NCBI GenBank assembly: GCA_904063045.1
Contig: CAJFCJ010000011.1
Location: 682,001 to 746,000, forward strand
DNA from: Dimorphilus gyrociliatus
Taxonomy: Eukaryota > Annelida > Polychaeta > Dinophilidae
Length of the DNA stretch: 64,000 bases
Reading direction: 5' to 3'
Shown here: piece after piece, positions 11,064 to 22,100 of the stretch
How positions within the stretch are numbered: the stretch's first letter is position 1
Layout: each line of letters begins with the position of its first letter
The notes under the pieces: model-generated
The model's input: only the letters and a program-made list of their open reading frames with translations
Database searches by the model: none
Told to the model about the DNA's origin: nothing
Program-made: the position numbers and the translations under genes

Positions 11064-12164
11064 GTTTTGTCTGTTTCATATAATCTTATAAGATAAATAA
11101 TCAACAAATAATTTTAAAAGAAATTATGAGTGCCTGTCCGCTAGATTTAAACTAAGTTGTTTTCGTATTTCACAAAAGCATAATGACTAGTGACATCTAT
11201 CGACAGTAAATTTCATCCCTTCATATTGACTATATTGAAACAGCAATTAATTGTTCATCACGAACGGTACGTAGCTTATATCCTAAAAAACATATGAATC
11301 TTTTATTTTTTGAATCCCCACCAAGGAAAAATCAAAATTTTATACTTTACATTATCTCCATAATTACTGATATGTAGACCTTCTCTATGATACCTAAGAT
11401 CTATTTTAAAACATACATAAGAAAATAGTGAAAAAGGTGTACAATATACTTTCTGGAATTCCAAGCAATAGTAATTTTTCAAAGCTTAAGCTATTTAACA
11501 AATTTCAGTAATGTATAATTTATTTTATTCATCCTCAGGGTAAATTTAATTTGCAATAATTCCATAGTCTGAATGGAGATCACTTTTTTTTTAAATTTCT
11601 CTCAGATCGTTTGTTATTTTTTAAAATGAAATTTTGAAATCAATAGGCCATATGGCATGTAGGGTTAACTCATAGTTATGCCTTAAATATAGCCATATCA
11701 TTGTAGTAATTAAGAGAGGGAAAAGGTTCAAATAACGGGCCTATCTTACAAGTTTTGTAAAGTTAAAATTACTACGTCATGATTGAATTTTAATATTTAG
11801 TTTGCATGAGATGTAGGTGTCGCTTATGGGCATTCGAGTAATTTTCTGTCACAATTTTGCTCTAACTATTACTTTTGAAAAACTTGTTGATTATATTGTG
11901 ATAAAATAACATAGAATGAGCAAATAAATATCTTTTACGTAAAAATTTGCTAGTATGGTACTCAAATTTATTAGCCTGGTTCGTTACCTCTGTGCCACAG
12001 GTTTGGACAAAATGCGCGTTTGTCAGGTCTGTCGTGTACACCATTCGCTAACGTGCTTGAAATGTTCTATAAATAGCTCCTAAATATAATTTATGATGTA
12101 AGTTTAATCTTTTTTCAACTGTTTTATTCCCTAAGGGCGATAATCAACTGTCAGTAATATCGTC
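11064..12164. other. shared upstream region of dystrophin (-) and KEAP1 (+)
   Basis: About 1.1 kb of AT-rich DNA between two divergent start codons. I looked for further dystrophin exons (spectrin repeats or calponin-homology domains) on the minus strand and saw none; only short frames without domain character occur. Confidence 0.5.
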
Positions 12165-13919
12165 ATGTCCTTTATTGCATCAAGGTCAAATCAGAGAGAA
12201 GAGACGCTCCAATCTTGTTATCCCTGCTCATGCTCTTCGGAAAATGCCATGCACTTTTCCATTATTAGACAATCCAGAGAGAGTTTGGACATGATGAACA
12301 AGCTAAGACAAGATGATTGTTTATGTGATGTTGTTTTAAATGCAGAAGGAACTCGAATATCTGCCCACCGATTAGTTCTCGCTGCTGCCTCTTCCTATTT
12401 TCGCGCTATGTTTTGTAAGGGAATGAAAGAGGGTAGTCAAACAGAGGTTGACTTAAAAGGTATAAAACCGTCCACACTGGAAACACTCGTTGAATATGCG
12501 TACACTTCTGAAATAGCAGTATCTGATTCAAATATTTGTGACCTTCTGTCAGCATCCAGCATGTATGAAATGAGTCATGTTGTTGATTCGTGTTGCACTT
12601 ATTTGGAGCATCGCCTTGATCCATCAAACTGCATTGGAATAGCTGATTTCGCCCAAACGCATGGATGCACCGATCTATATGCCAAAGCCACAGCGTATCT
12701 CTTCAGAAATTTTAGTCAAGTAAGAGTTCATGAAGAATTCAAGCAATTAAGTTTTCCTCGATTGATGCACTTGATCAAACATGATGAATTGAGTGTTCGA
12801 TGCGAAAGTGAAGTATTTGAAGCAGTAATTAACTGGATAAAATATGATGAGTCTGTTCGTTTGAATAAACTTGAAGAATTAATTACTGCTGTTCGTTGTC
12901 GATTTCTCACGCCTTCATTTTTAAATAAGCAGATTAAGTACTGCTCGGTGCTAGACAATTCTTGTAAATCTTACTTAAACAACATCCTTAAAGATTTGAC
13001 TCTACATAAGCCTTGCACGGATAGACGCAGAAAACCAACATCACCTCTTGTATTATACGTCATTGGCGGTTATTTGAGACATTCGTTAGCTACAGTTGAA
13101 TGTTATAATCCATCTACAAGAACCTGGCAAAAATTATCGGATTTGCAAAGTCCTCGATCGGGCATTGCAGCTGTCGTTGCGCAGGATATATTATATGTAT
13201 TAGGGGGACGCAATAACTCCCCGGACGGAAGTTTAGACTCGGCAGAAGTTCATTGTTACGAACCATGTAGTAATGCATGGCGAGTATGTCGTTATATGTC
13301 AGTTCCAAGAAACCGTGCGGGAGCGTGCGTCGTCGATGATCAAATCTACGTCGTAGGTGGTTCACATGCCACAGCATATCATGAATCTGCGGAGCGTTAT
13401 GATTCTGCTTCAGATACATGGACAAATATATCACCAATGAAAACTGCACGAATGGGCGCAGGTGTCGCTCAGGTTAACAGATTAATTTATGCCATAGGTG
13501 GTTTCGACGGACACGATCGTTTAAATTCAGTTGAACGATATTGTCCTGATAAAGATAGATGGCATCAGGTATCTGCTATGAGAACTAAAAGAAGTGGTTC
13601 TGGTATTGCTGTTCACGAACAATATATTTATGTGGTAGGAGGTTACGATTCTCATGAACAACTTAATGTTGTAGAGAGGTATGATACAGAAAGAGATGAA
13701 TGGACTACACTTGCTTCTATGAGCGCTGCCAGATCAGCTCTCAGTTGTTGCGTTCTTAATGGGAAACTTTATGCTTTGGGGGGATTCGATAGCAACGATA
13801 TTCTAGATATTGTTGAGGCTTTTAACCTTGAAGAAGGAACATGGAGTGAAGAAACAAAAATGTCATGTGGAAGAAGTGGTCATGGCTGTGCTGTCGGTTT
13901 AGAGCCTTGTTTCGAATGA
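12165..13919 (+). CDS. KEAP1: KEAP1: BTB-BACK-kelch adaptor of CUL3 ubiquitin ligase
   Basis: Intronless, 584 residues. A BTB domain (about 45-155) is followed by a BACK domain (about 160-260) and six kelch blades (about 295-575; GGYLRHS, GGRNNSPDG, GGSHAT, GGFDGHDR, GGYDSHEQ, GGFDSND). The NNSPDG loop, CESEVF block, LTLHKP hinge and terminal EPC are specific to KEAP1 among kelch proteins. KEAP1 holds Nrf2/CNC factors for CUL3 ubiquitination and is released by electrophiles. Sensor cysteines: positions equivalent to human C273 (AVRC) and C288 (IKYC) are present. The C151 position appears to be Asn, with a Cys two residues later (SNIC). Most Nrf2-contact arginines (YLRHS, TARMG) remain, but the blade Tyr equivalent to Y572 is Phe. 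An AATAAA signal lies at 13948-13953. Confidence 0.93.
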   Translation: MSFIASRSNQREETLQSCYPCSCSSENAMHFSIIRQSRESLDMMNKLRQDDCLCDVVLNAEGTRISAHRLVLAAASSYFRAMFCKGMKEGSQTEVDLKGIKPSTLETLVEYAYTSEIAVSDSNICDLLSASSMYEMSHVVDSCCTYLEHRLDPSNCIGIADFAQTHGCTDLYAKATAYLFRNFSQVRVHEEFKQLSFPRLMHLIKHDELSVRCESEVFEAVINWIKYDESVRLNKLEELITAVRCRFLTPSFLNKQIKYCSVLDNSCKSYLNNILKDLTLHKPCTDRRRKPTSPLVLYVIGGYLRHSLATVECYNPSTRTWQKLSDLQSPRSGIAAVVAQDILYVLGGRNNSPDGSLDSAEVHCYEPCSNAWRVCRYMSVPRNRAGACVVDDQIYVVGGSHATAYHESAERYDSASDTWTNISPMKTARMGAGVAQVNRLIYAIGGFDGHDRLNSVERYCPDKDRWHQVSAMRTKRSGSGIAVHEQYIYVVGGYDSHEQLNVVERYDTERDEWTTLASMSAARSALSCCVLNGKLYALGGFDSNDILDIVEAFNLEEGTWSEETKMSCGRSGHGCAVGLEPCFE

Positions 13920-14029
13920 TTTTTGTTGATTTAATATTTATTTCTTTAATAAAATTACTGCCTCGAAAAGGTAGAGGTAAGGTAAACAAAACAAGCAAAC
14001 AAATGATCAGTGGTGTAGCACCATTTCAA

Positions 14030-17000
14030 CTAAATTAATCTCGAAGCGTCTAGAAATCGCAATAAAGTTCGATAAACGAAAATATACTGTTCTGCAGTCT
14101 GAACGGCGTGCATTCTCTGTTCTCTGATTAATCGAAGAACTTTTGGTAAATCCACATCCTGATAAACGTGATAAGTTTTATTAAGTTATAATTAAAAGTA
14201 TTAACTTACGGCATTTGATTGTAAACAGGCAGTCATGACATCAGCAAGTACGTATGAACCCGATTTACCTGCTCCATTTTCACATAGCACTAATAGACTA
14301 GATTCATGATTAGATGCTTGCAGAGTTCTACATTCTTGAATAAGAGACATAAAAGCATTAGAATCAGGCCAAGAAGTTAATTCTAATTGCCAGATATCTC
14401 TCTCTACGGCAGTATTTTTATTCATCACACGAAGTCGCCAGGTGGCGTATCCAGGGGACGATCTATCAACGCATTTTGTGTATACCTCCATATCTCCAAA
14501 AATTTTTGAATGATTGATTTCCCGATTCCAGTACATCGTCTCATTATCTAATAAAACTATGGTAGAGACTTTTTTTTCCCAGATCATTTGCCATAAATCC
14601 CATTCAGTTTCTTTGTTCGATGGTAGCTGCCCAACAATAAAACGCCACTCCATGGTCGGTGGGTGCCTTCTTGAAGAACCAGGCAGACGAAGTTTTATAG
14701 ATGAGGCATTAATATAGCCACTAGCATTTGATGAAGTTGAAGAAAGTTTAATTCTGTTATGATCGTAAGGCAGAATTCCTGTGTCTCGATTTCGATACTC
14801 TGTGATCGATTGTTTTCCAATGAAGAAGTCAGCATTCGCTTTAAGAGGCGCAATACTCTCAAATTCAGTTTCGGCCTGAGCCAACCTCGTTTCTAACTGT
14901 CTTCTTCTCTCATCAATTGGCTGTCTATCCGCCTGTTGAATGTCATGATATAACTTTTTTTTAATATTATGCATTCTTTGTTATGAATATAACAGTGACA
15001 GGTAGGCAATTTTTTTTATTAAAACGTATTGTATGTAAATGCCAAGTGATTTGATAAAATATAACGCCCCTGTTCTGATAAAAGTGTTTTGCAGCGACAA
15101 TTTGACTACAATGTTTATATGCTATATCTACCGACTTATATATCAGTTAAAATCACTATATAAAATGTTGAGTACTGAGCCTGCACTACCCACAAATAAA
15201 AATTTCGTATCATTGGCCTACACTCTAACGTTGGTACACCGTAATCGATTTTCAGAAGCAACGAAAACAAAACATTCACTGTGAGACTGAGAATATTACG
15301 AATTTCTCACAAATAGTCCTATGAAGATATTGATAAACCTTCAAGATTGAACACAAGAAACAATAATATTCATCACACCTTTTTTTTTCGACGCATGCTA
15401 GCAAACAACGAAGATCGCCTTCTGCCAACAAAACTTTTGCCAATATCCAAGTAGCTGTCACTCTTACAGAAAGTAACTTCCTCTTTAGATTCTTTTCTAC
15501 GATGAAAACAACAGAGGGACATAACTAAAACCGGTTTACTCCTAACATTTTCCATCGTCGAGCCATTCGCCAACAAGTTTCCTGGTCACGCACAGGCTTG
15601 CTAAAAACCTGTTTAAACCACTAGACTAACGTCTAAATTTCGGTTAGACTAAGGACAGATTTCGAATCGACAGCTATTGAACACCAACTCTCGTGTGACA
15701 AGCAATATGATCGAACGATTAAAGCGCCCTCGTGTGAATAAACGAAAACAATTATCCTCTTACTATGATTCACTATCTCTATGGTTACAACAACAACAAT
15801 TGATTAATCGTATTGAACACTACCTGACTTCATTAGGCTTACTTTGTTAACATTATCAAATAATTAGAAAATAGACTCACATTTATTAACACAGGAGATG
15901 CAATCTCATAAAAGATTGACTTTTGACTTGACTCTGAGACATTTGAACTCTGCTGACAATGAAAAGGCGCAGGAAGTTTGAAAGCGGCCGTTTCTTCACA
16001 AGCCTCAGCTATATTTTCCATACTTTTATCGAGAGCACGAATCACATCAGGTGGAGGCTTATACAGGTCAGGTGTGGAGAAAGCCGAAGTGTTTTGATAT
16101 AATGGTAAAGATGCTAGATCAGGTGAGGAAGAGTGCATTTTATTTAATTGATTACGTCTGTTCACTGCTTCATCATAACTTGGAGCTGGGCGATATGCTG
16201 GGAGTCCATTTGAATAAACGGGTTCTGGAGAGGCAGTATCGTAATTGCTTTCATTTCGCTTTAAATTCATATACATATCTGCCATATGGGGTGTTTCTGA
16301 GGCCACCATATTTATATATGCTCTTGTATTAGCTGGATCATCAATATGATCCGCAATCGACGACAATTGAATGTCACTGTCAAATAAATGTATTCAATTA
16401 ATGGGATGAAGAATATATATCTGAATACAAACGGCATCTGAGTGAATTTTGGAACTTCCGAAAGGTCGATAGGTTTAGTTATATCGTGATCGGTCACAAT
16501 AGAAAATGGTTTGCTTTTATAGAACCAGTGAAACTTACTAACAATTCGCCAAATATATTTGCATTGATCATTATCTTGCTAATGTGAATAATAAAATTGT
16601 AGATTATTAAAACATGTTATCATTCCGTACTAAAATTTTATCTAATATTTTACCAAGTGGTAGTATAATGTCTGCTGTCCACTGACTATGCCTAAAGACT
16701 TTTTATTCCTGACAAATTTACATATTTTATCCCACTCAAAGTAAATTGTTCTTTCTTCGCTATTTGATGGTTTAACTAACATACCAACAAAAGAAGTACC
16801 TAAAAATACTTCTTTTCCATCTGTATCCTGTAAAACTTATACATAATAAAAATTTTTTCATGAATAATATATGAACTTACATGAGCTTTGTAATACTCAA
16901 CTCCATAGCCATGAAGTCTTTGCACTGTGAGGATGTAATTTATTTGTGCTTCGCCTGGCGACATACCTAAAAATTCTAGAGTATTTTTTTCAAACTTATC

Positions 17001-17648
17001 ATCTCCAAATTCAGCTGAAATTGAATCTCAATATCACTACTGTTAACTATGGAAATTAGAACATCTACCGTGTAAACTAAGTGTAGCCAAGCTTGCGGCT
17101 TGATCAGAATCACAATTTATTCTTCCCTCTATTACATCTGATTTAAGCTGCAAGTAGTATTGATACCTTGAGTGCAAAAACAAAAAAAATATCGTTATTT
17201 TGAGATTACATTCTTTTTAATGTTTCACCTAATAGCTTCATCTTTAATTTGGTGTGCATTAGCTAAATAATACATTACTCCAAAGTAAAATAGACGCTCT
17301 GAGTTGACTTCTGCTTGCTTTTCCAATTGTTTCCTTAGAGGTTTATCTAGGTCAATCCAACGAAATTGCATATTTTTGTTGATGTATCGAAGGCCAAACA
17401 GTTCCATCGCTAAGTCATTCTGAAAAGTGAGATGATAAATTTCTACCTTTGTAACTAATTCAACTTATACGTACATGGCTAAGGTTCATTCGTCGAATAA
17501 TATTTTCTAGACAGTCTCTTCCTAAACTGTCCGAGTTTAGAGTGCATTCTAGCCGAATAGAGTTATCCAGAAGCTGAACAACAACTATAATAGTACCTTT
17601 TGTTGTAATATTATATTTTCTTTTTTTTTTTATAAATCCCAAAGGCAT
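14030..17648 (-). CDS. PTPN14: FERM-domain tyrosine phosphatase, PTPN14/PTPN21 (Pez), catalytic loop degenerate
   Basis: Nine exons, complement(14030..14158, 14210..14932, 15881..16376, 16433..16578, 16654..16827, 16881..17014, 17069..17166, 17229..17419, 17475..17648), give about 754 residues. An N-terminal FERM domain (residues 1 to about 305) starts MPLGF and includes SERLFYFGVMYYLANAHQIK. A short linker carries the family block YRPAPSYDEAV and two STPDL/SPDL motifs. The C-terminal PTP domain includes NASGYINAS, WPD and the Q-loop AVQTAEQY, and ends in SRLI as in human PTPN14. The active-site loop reads LCENGAGKSG where active enzymes have HCxxGxxRxG: Cys is kept, His and the essential Arg are lost. 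Pez acts at cell junctions and in Hippo (YAP) control. The linker is much shorter than in vertebrates. A further exon may lie in the 948-bp gap at 14933-15880. Confidence 0.87.
15379..15555 (-). CDS. candidate alternative first exon of the Pez-like gene
   Basis: Inside the unusually long intron of the Pez-like gene an ATG at 15555 opens 59 codons ending at AAAAAG/gtgtga, a usable donor in phase 0. The next downstream exon (ending at 14932) also starts in phase 0, so splicing would give a FERM-less protein with a basic N-terminus containing GRRRSSLFASMRRKKK. No homolog is recognised, and a matching acceptor that would make it an internal exon is not clear. It could equally be chance coding potential. 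Confidence 0.3.
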
Positions 17649-19165
17649 CCCTGGAACGAGCTTCTTACTTCAATGAGATTAATGCAGAAAAAGCTTCTGT
17701 AGAAAAGATTTAAAAATTGTTAGGCAGAGTTAAGTAACTCTAATAAACTGAGCAACTGTGGGTGAGTTGAATTAGTGTGTGACATCACAAATAAGCGATC
17801 ATTGTCCTCGAAAATAACTAGTTCTAGCCTAATAATGAGTCATGAAGGAATTTCCGTTTTGTAAGAATTTCGACTTCCGGTTCTGACGAGTAAAAATTAC
17901 TACAATAATCAATCACTATTTTATATTTAACTACTAGACTGTAGCTAAATAACTTTAATATCTGTTGCGTATTTCAACAAACAGTTTACTAATTGTTGTC
18001 TTAAAAATGGCGATTAGATGTCACTCAAATATCTCCATTTTACGAAACGTAAACGTTAGACGCATTTTAGATTGTTTAATTTTATGTAAGACGATAAACT
18101 TTTAATCCAAGGAATTAAAGAATGAAAAACGTTCATTAAATTTTTCCTCGGTAAACTACGATTAATTTACAGTGTAGACAAGGTTAATCAAATATGCTAC
18201 GTAACGTTTGGATTTACTTTTACAAATTTAGTAAGTTTTAAGAAAGTGAAACTATGTGACATTCAATATTAATATATAAGAACAGTTAATATATTGTTTT
18301 CCAGAGCTCATTAGCCGAGAAGGCAAACATCAATAGAATAGGCATTTCTTTTATGTCCAATTAGGATATTGCTCCCAATTTCAGACTTATGAATAAAAAA
18401 CATATAGACAGAGAAAAATAATTGATTAAATCCTATGAATTGAGGTTAAGACTTTCAAATCGGAAAAAAAAATCAACAGCTAGTGCATGTTAAAAACAGT
18501 GTTTTATCTGTTATCCTCTTTGGTATATTTGTAATGTATTTAGCTTCAATTTATTTGATCAATTCTTAGTTTTAATCAATTATTGTCAACTCTATTAAAT
18601 AAGATAATTGTATAAAGTATAATCATACAAATAATAAAATTATAATTTCCCAAAAAAGATTTCATTTATTTTTTTTATGATTTCTAAATCATTTATTCTA
18701 GTTTATATCTGGGAAATGTGATAAAATATTTAGTACGTTAGCCTTAGCAAATATGCTTAAATCAAAATTCATGCGTTACATATCACCAATCAAATTTACA
18801 CTATTTTAGAAGGCAAGAAAGTTGAAATTCAATACTGTCTTGAAACGTTGTCATTACAGTGCTTAGCCAATGAAATATAAATCTAAAGATAGCCTCAAAG
18901 GAAGGTTAAATTTACCTGAAATATTTCAGTACGATAGAAGTGCATAATACGCTAATATTTTCTTGAAAAAAGCATAACTATTTTATAATACTATTTCATT
19001 TCAAGATTATTTTTAACACTTTATATCATAACAGGAAAAGGAAGTGCCTGATATGTTTTGCCATCTGAGCGAAAAAAGAGAAGTCGCACACGCTTTATCT
19101 CATAAAGTTATGAATTTTTTTTACGTTGATTGCTTGAATTCTGTGTAATCTCGCTTAAATTAACG
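17649..19165. other. 1.5-kb spacer between divergent Pez-like and THADA genes
   Basis: AT-rich sequence between two start codons facing away from each other. No exon, RNA gene or repeat family was identified. It presumably holds both promoters. Confidence 0.5.
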
Positions 19166-22100
19166 ATGCTTGGGAGTGAAAAATTAAAGTTTCAATTGAA
19201 AAATTTGGAATATGAAAAAGTTAGTATAAGAGATATTTCTGATGAATATCAGTTCAGATATATTTTTCCAAATAGATCAGCAGTAAAGAGCAACTTGTGG
19301 TATTGAAGGAGGTCAGTAATTGTTAACTCTTCTTCAGATTAGTTTGTTTCTTTTTATAATTCCTTTACAATGATTAAATCTTCAGATCTTATTCAGTATT
19401 CTTTCAAATAAAGCTGCCTCTCAGGAGGCCCTTTCAAATATATCAACTCTTCTTTTTAAGGGCTGTTTAACACCAGATACCTCCAAATTTTTTGTCAAGT
19501 AACTGAATCTTTTTTGGTTATTCTTAAAACATTAGTTTGTTTTTCAACATAGGTTTTGCTCGGAGAATATAGACAAGCTTTCAAAATTCCAAATATGTAG
19601 CATCGTTTTAGAACATTTGAGAAATCTGCCTACAATAGAGAATTTGAATAAATCTTACAATGCTCTAAATTTTTATCTTGTTGATGCGAACAATGTCATA
19701 GGTACAAAGAGGATATCCCATACATTACCTTTTTTCTGATATTGCTTAGCTTCTATTTTACTTCAGGCAATGAGCTTACTCGTAAATATTTCAAAGATAT
19801 TTTGGAATACTTCCGCAACTTATTGGACATTTTTTTCAATCAGATAAAGTAGAATCTTCTCAGATTATAATATCATTTTAAGATTGAAGATTATTTCCTT
19901 AGAATATGTCAAGGAAATCAAGCACGTGGAGCTGTTTTGCATGACGCTTACATTGTCTCTCAGAATACTTTAAGATTTATTCACAAATTCGAAAAATTAT
20001 GTCCCAACTATGACTTCAGTTACGAAAATGCTAATTCAACCACGCACAAATTGTTGCTGATAGCCGAAATTGCCTTGTTAAATGGTTCATTGATAATCTT
20101 GGATATAGTACGTAAATAATGTTTCATTCTGCAGATCATTTCTCGTTCGAGTGCAAAAGTAGTTTTGGAATGCTCTTACCCGGTGTTCTTCAACACTCTT
20201 TTGGAAATGAGAAGGAATTCTTGATAAAAGTATTTCAGTGTTCAAACATATCTTTATTATATTTGTAAAATCTGACTACTTTGTGACAGATATCTGAGGA
20301 GTACTTGGGTGAAAAAGCAGTCGAACTCGAAAAATATTCTATTTTGTCTAAATTTAGCCTATTAAGAGGGATAGTTACATGTATAAAGAAAAAATTCCTA
20401 TTAATGATTATTCATCAAGGGAATAGTCTACTTACTCAAGTAGTATCTGTCATGTTTCAGCTACTTTCTAGGTAATTATTCAATAAACATATATCTAAAT
20501 ATCAAGTCTTTCATACAATGGTTAATACACTAGAGTGGAAGATACACCATCAAGACTGATGGCCTCTAGAGCTTTGCTTTCGTGGATAACAATAGCAAAG
20601 TAAGTATTGAAATATTGCCGAACATAAATTCTATATATGTTTCTTATAGGGATCTACTGCAAGAAAATTTGGAGTGTTTTACAAAGACATATTTCTCTTA
20701 TAACTCTTTCGTAGCAATCAACTACATTGCATTTTGCCAACAACATTGGGATGATCCAGTTGATGTAACAACTAAATTTTCATAATTTGCTATTCAATCT
20801 TATCTCCTTCAGACGATACGTCATGACGTGAAATCCTCTTTTGAAAAGCTGCTGTTCTGTATGCTGAATAATTCTAACAGAGGTGGATGAATATTCTTTT
20901 CTTTATATAATTAATTTTTATGATTTCAGAATGGATAACTGATATGATGAAATCCCAAATAGCGGAAGAGTTACAACGGCGTAACATCCTCTCTTTATCT
21001 TGTTTCCAAAAGGTTCTTGGTTCATCAGAAATTTTGTCCATTATTCCAGACATACTAGCAAGACTCTTGGAAACAATTGAAAATAGAGCTTTAGCTTCTT
21101 ATGTATGTAAAACCATACAGAAAATTTAACATTCTTTAGTTCTCTTTTCTTATACGTAGGCTTCCGAACTGTATGTAAATTTGTCAGAGTACTCCTTTTC
21201 ATCTGAAGATTTAAGGAATAAATGGCTAATTTCATTTACGACTCATATCAAAAAATATCAACAAAGCAAATGCTTAACAGAAGTAAGTAATTGGATTATT
21301 TTTTTGTAATTTAATTTTGATAAACTTAATTAAACTTAGCACATGTTACCAAAACTCTTTGAAAAAATACCGCTATGTGTCAATTATTTATGCTCAAATC
21401 TGTCCCTGTATCCCCATGAGAATATCTATACTTTGATAATGTGCACCAAACAAGCTAAACTTCATGGTTACCTAGATCATATAAAAAATTCAGAAGAAGC
21501 TTGGCGCCAAGTACTTCCCTGGACAATACTAAAGCATTCTCTGCTTTCGACAGAAACTGAGGTTGGTGTAATAACCCACAAGTTACCAAAATAATTTTTA
21601 TATCATAATATAATATAATATGTAATATAATATATATATAAATAAATATTTCAATCTACCAGACTAGGTTCGAGGCCTTCTCTCTCATTTGTGAAGGTCA
21701 CAAAACTTCCGAGCTCTTTGATTCTCTAGAACTTGAACTTATTCTTGACTTTCTTTCAAGTAATATTTGCAATCAGAATGCATCCAAGAGACAAAAAATA
21801 TTGTCTACAGTAAAAAAGGTAGTTTGAGGATTATCTTTCTTTGACGTGATAGTAATTGATTGATTTGCCGTATAAGTTAATGATTCGGATAAGAGATGGA
21901 CTGATGGCTATGAAGAGAACTTTAAACTCAGCTTACGAAGGTTTTCACAGAACATTATTTGATCATTATAGGGTATTACTTGGATTCTTACAAAAAAATT
22001 CTATCTAATTCAATGAATTTTTAGACTTTTATAGAAAATTTTGTCGATTACTGTTTTATTCAACTGGGATTTACAAGCTGTTTCGCCGCAAGAACTACTT

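Noticed and set aside
12406-13449. Minus-strand and alternative frames over KEAP1
   Set aside because: Shadows of the strongly coding plus strand.
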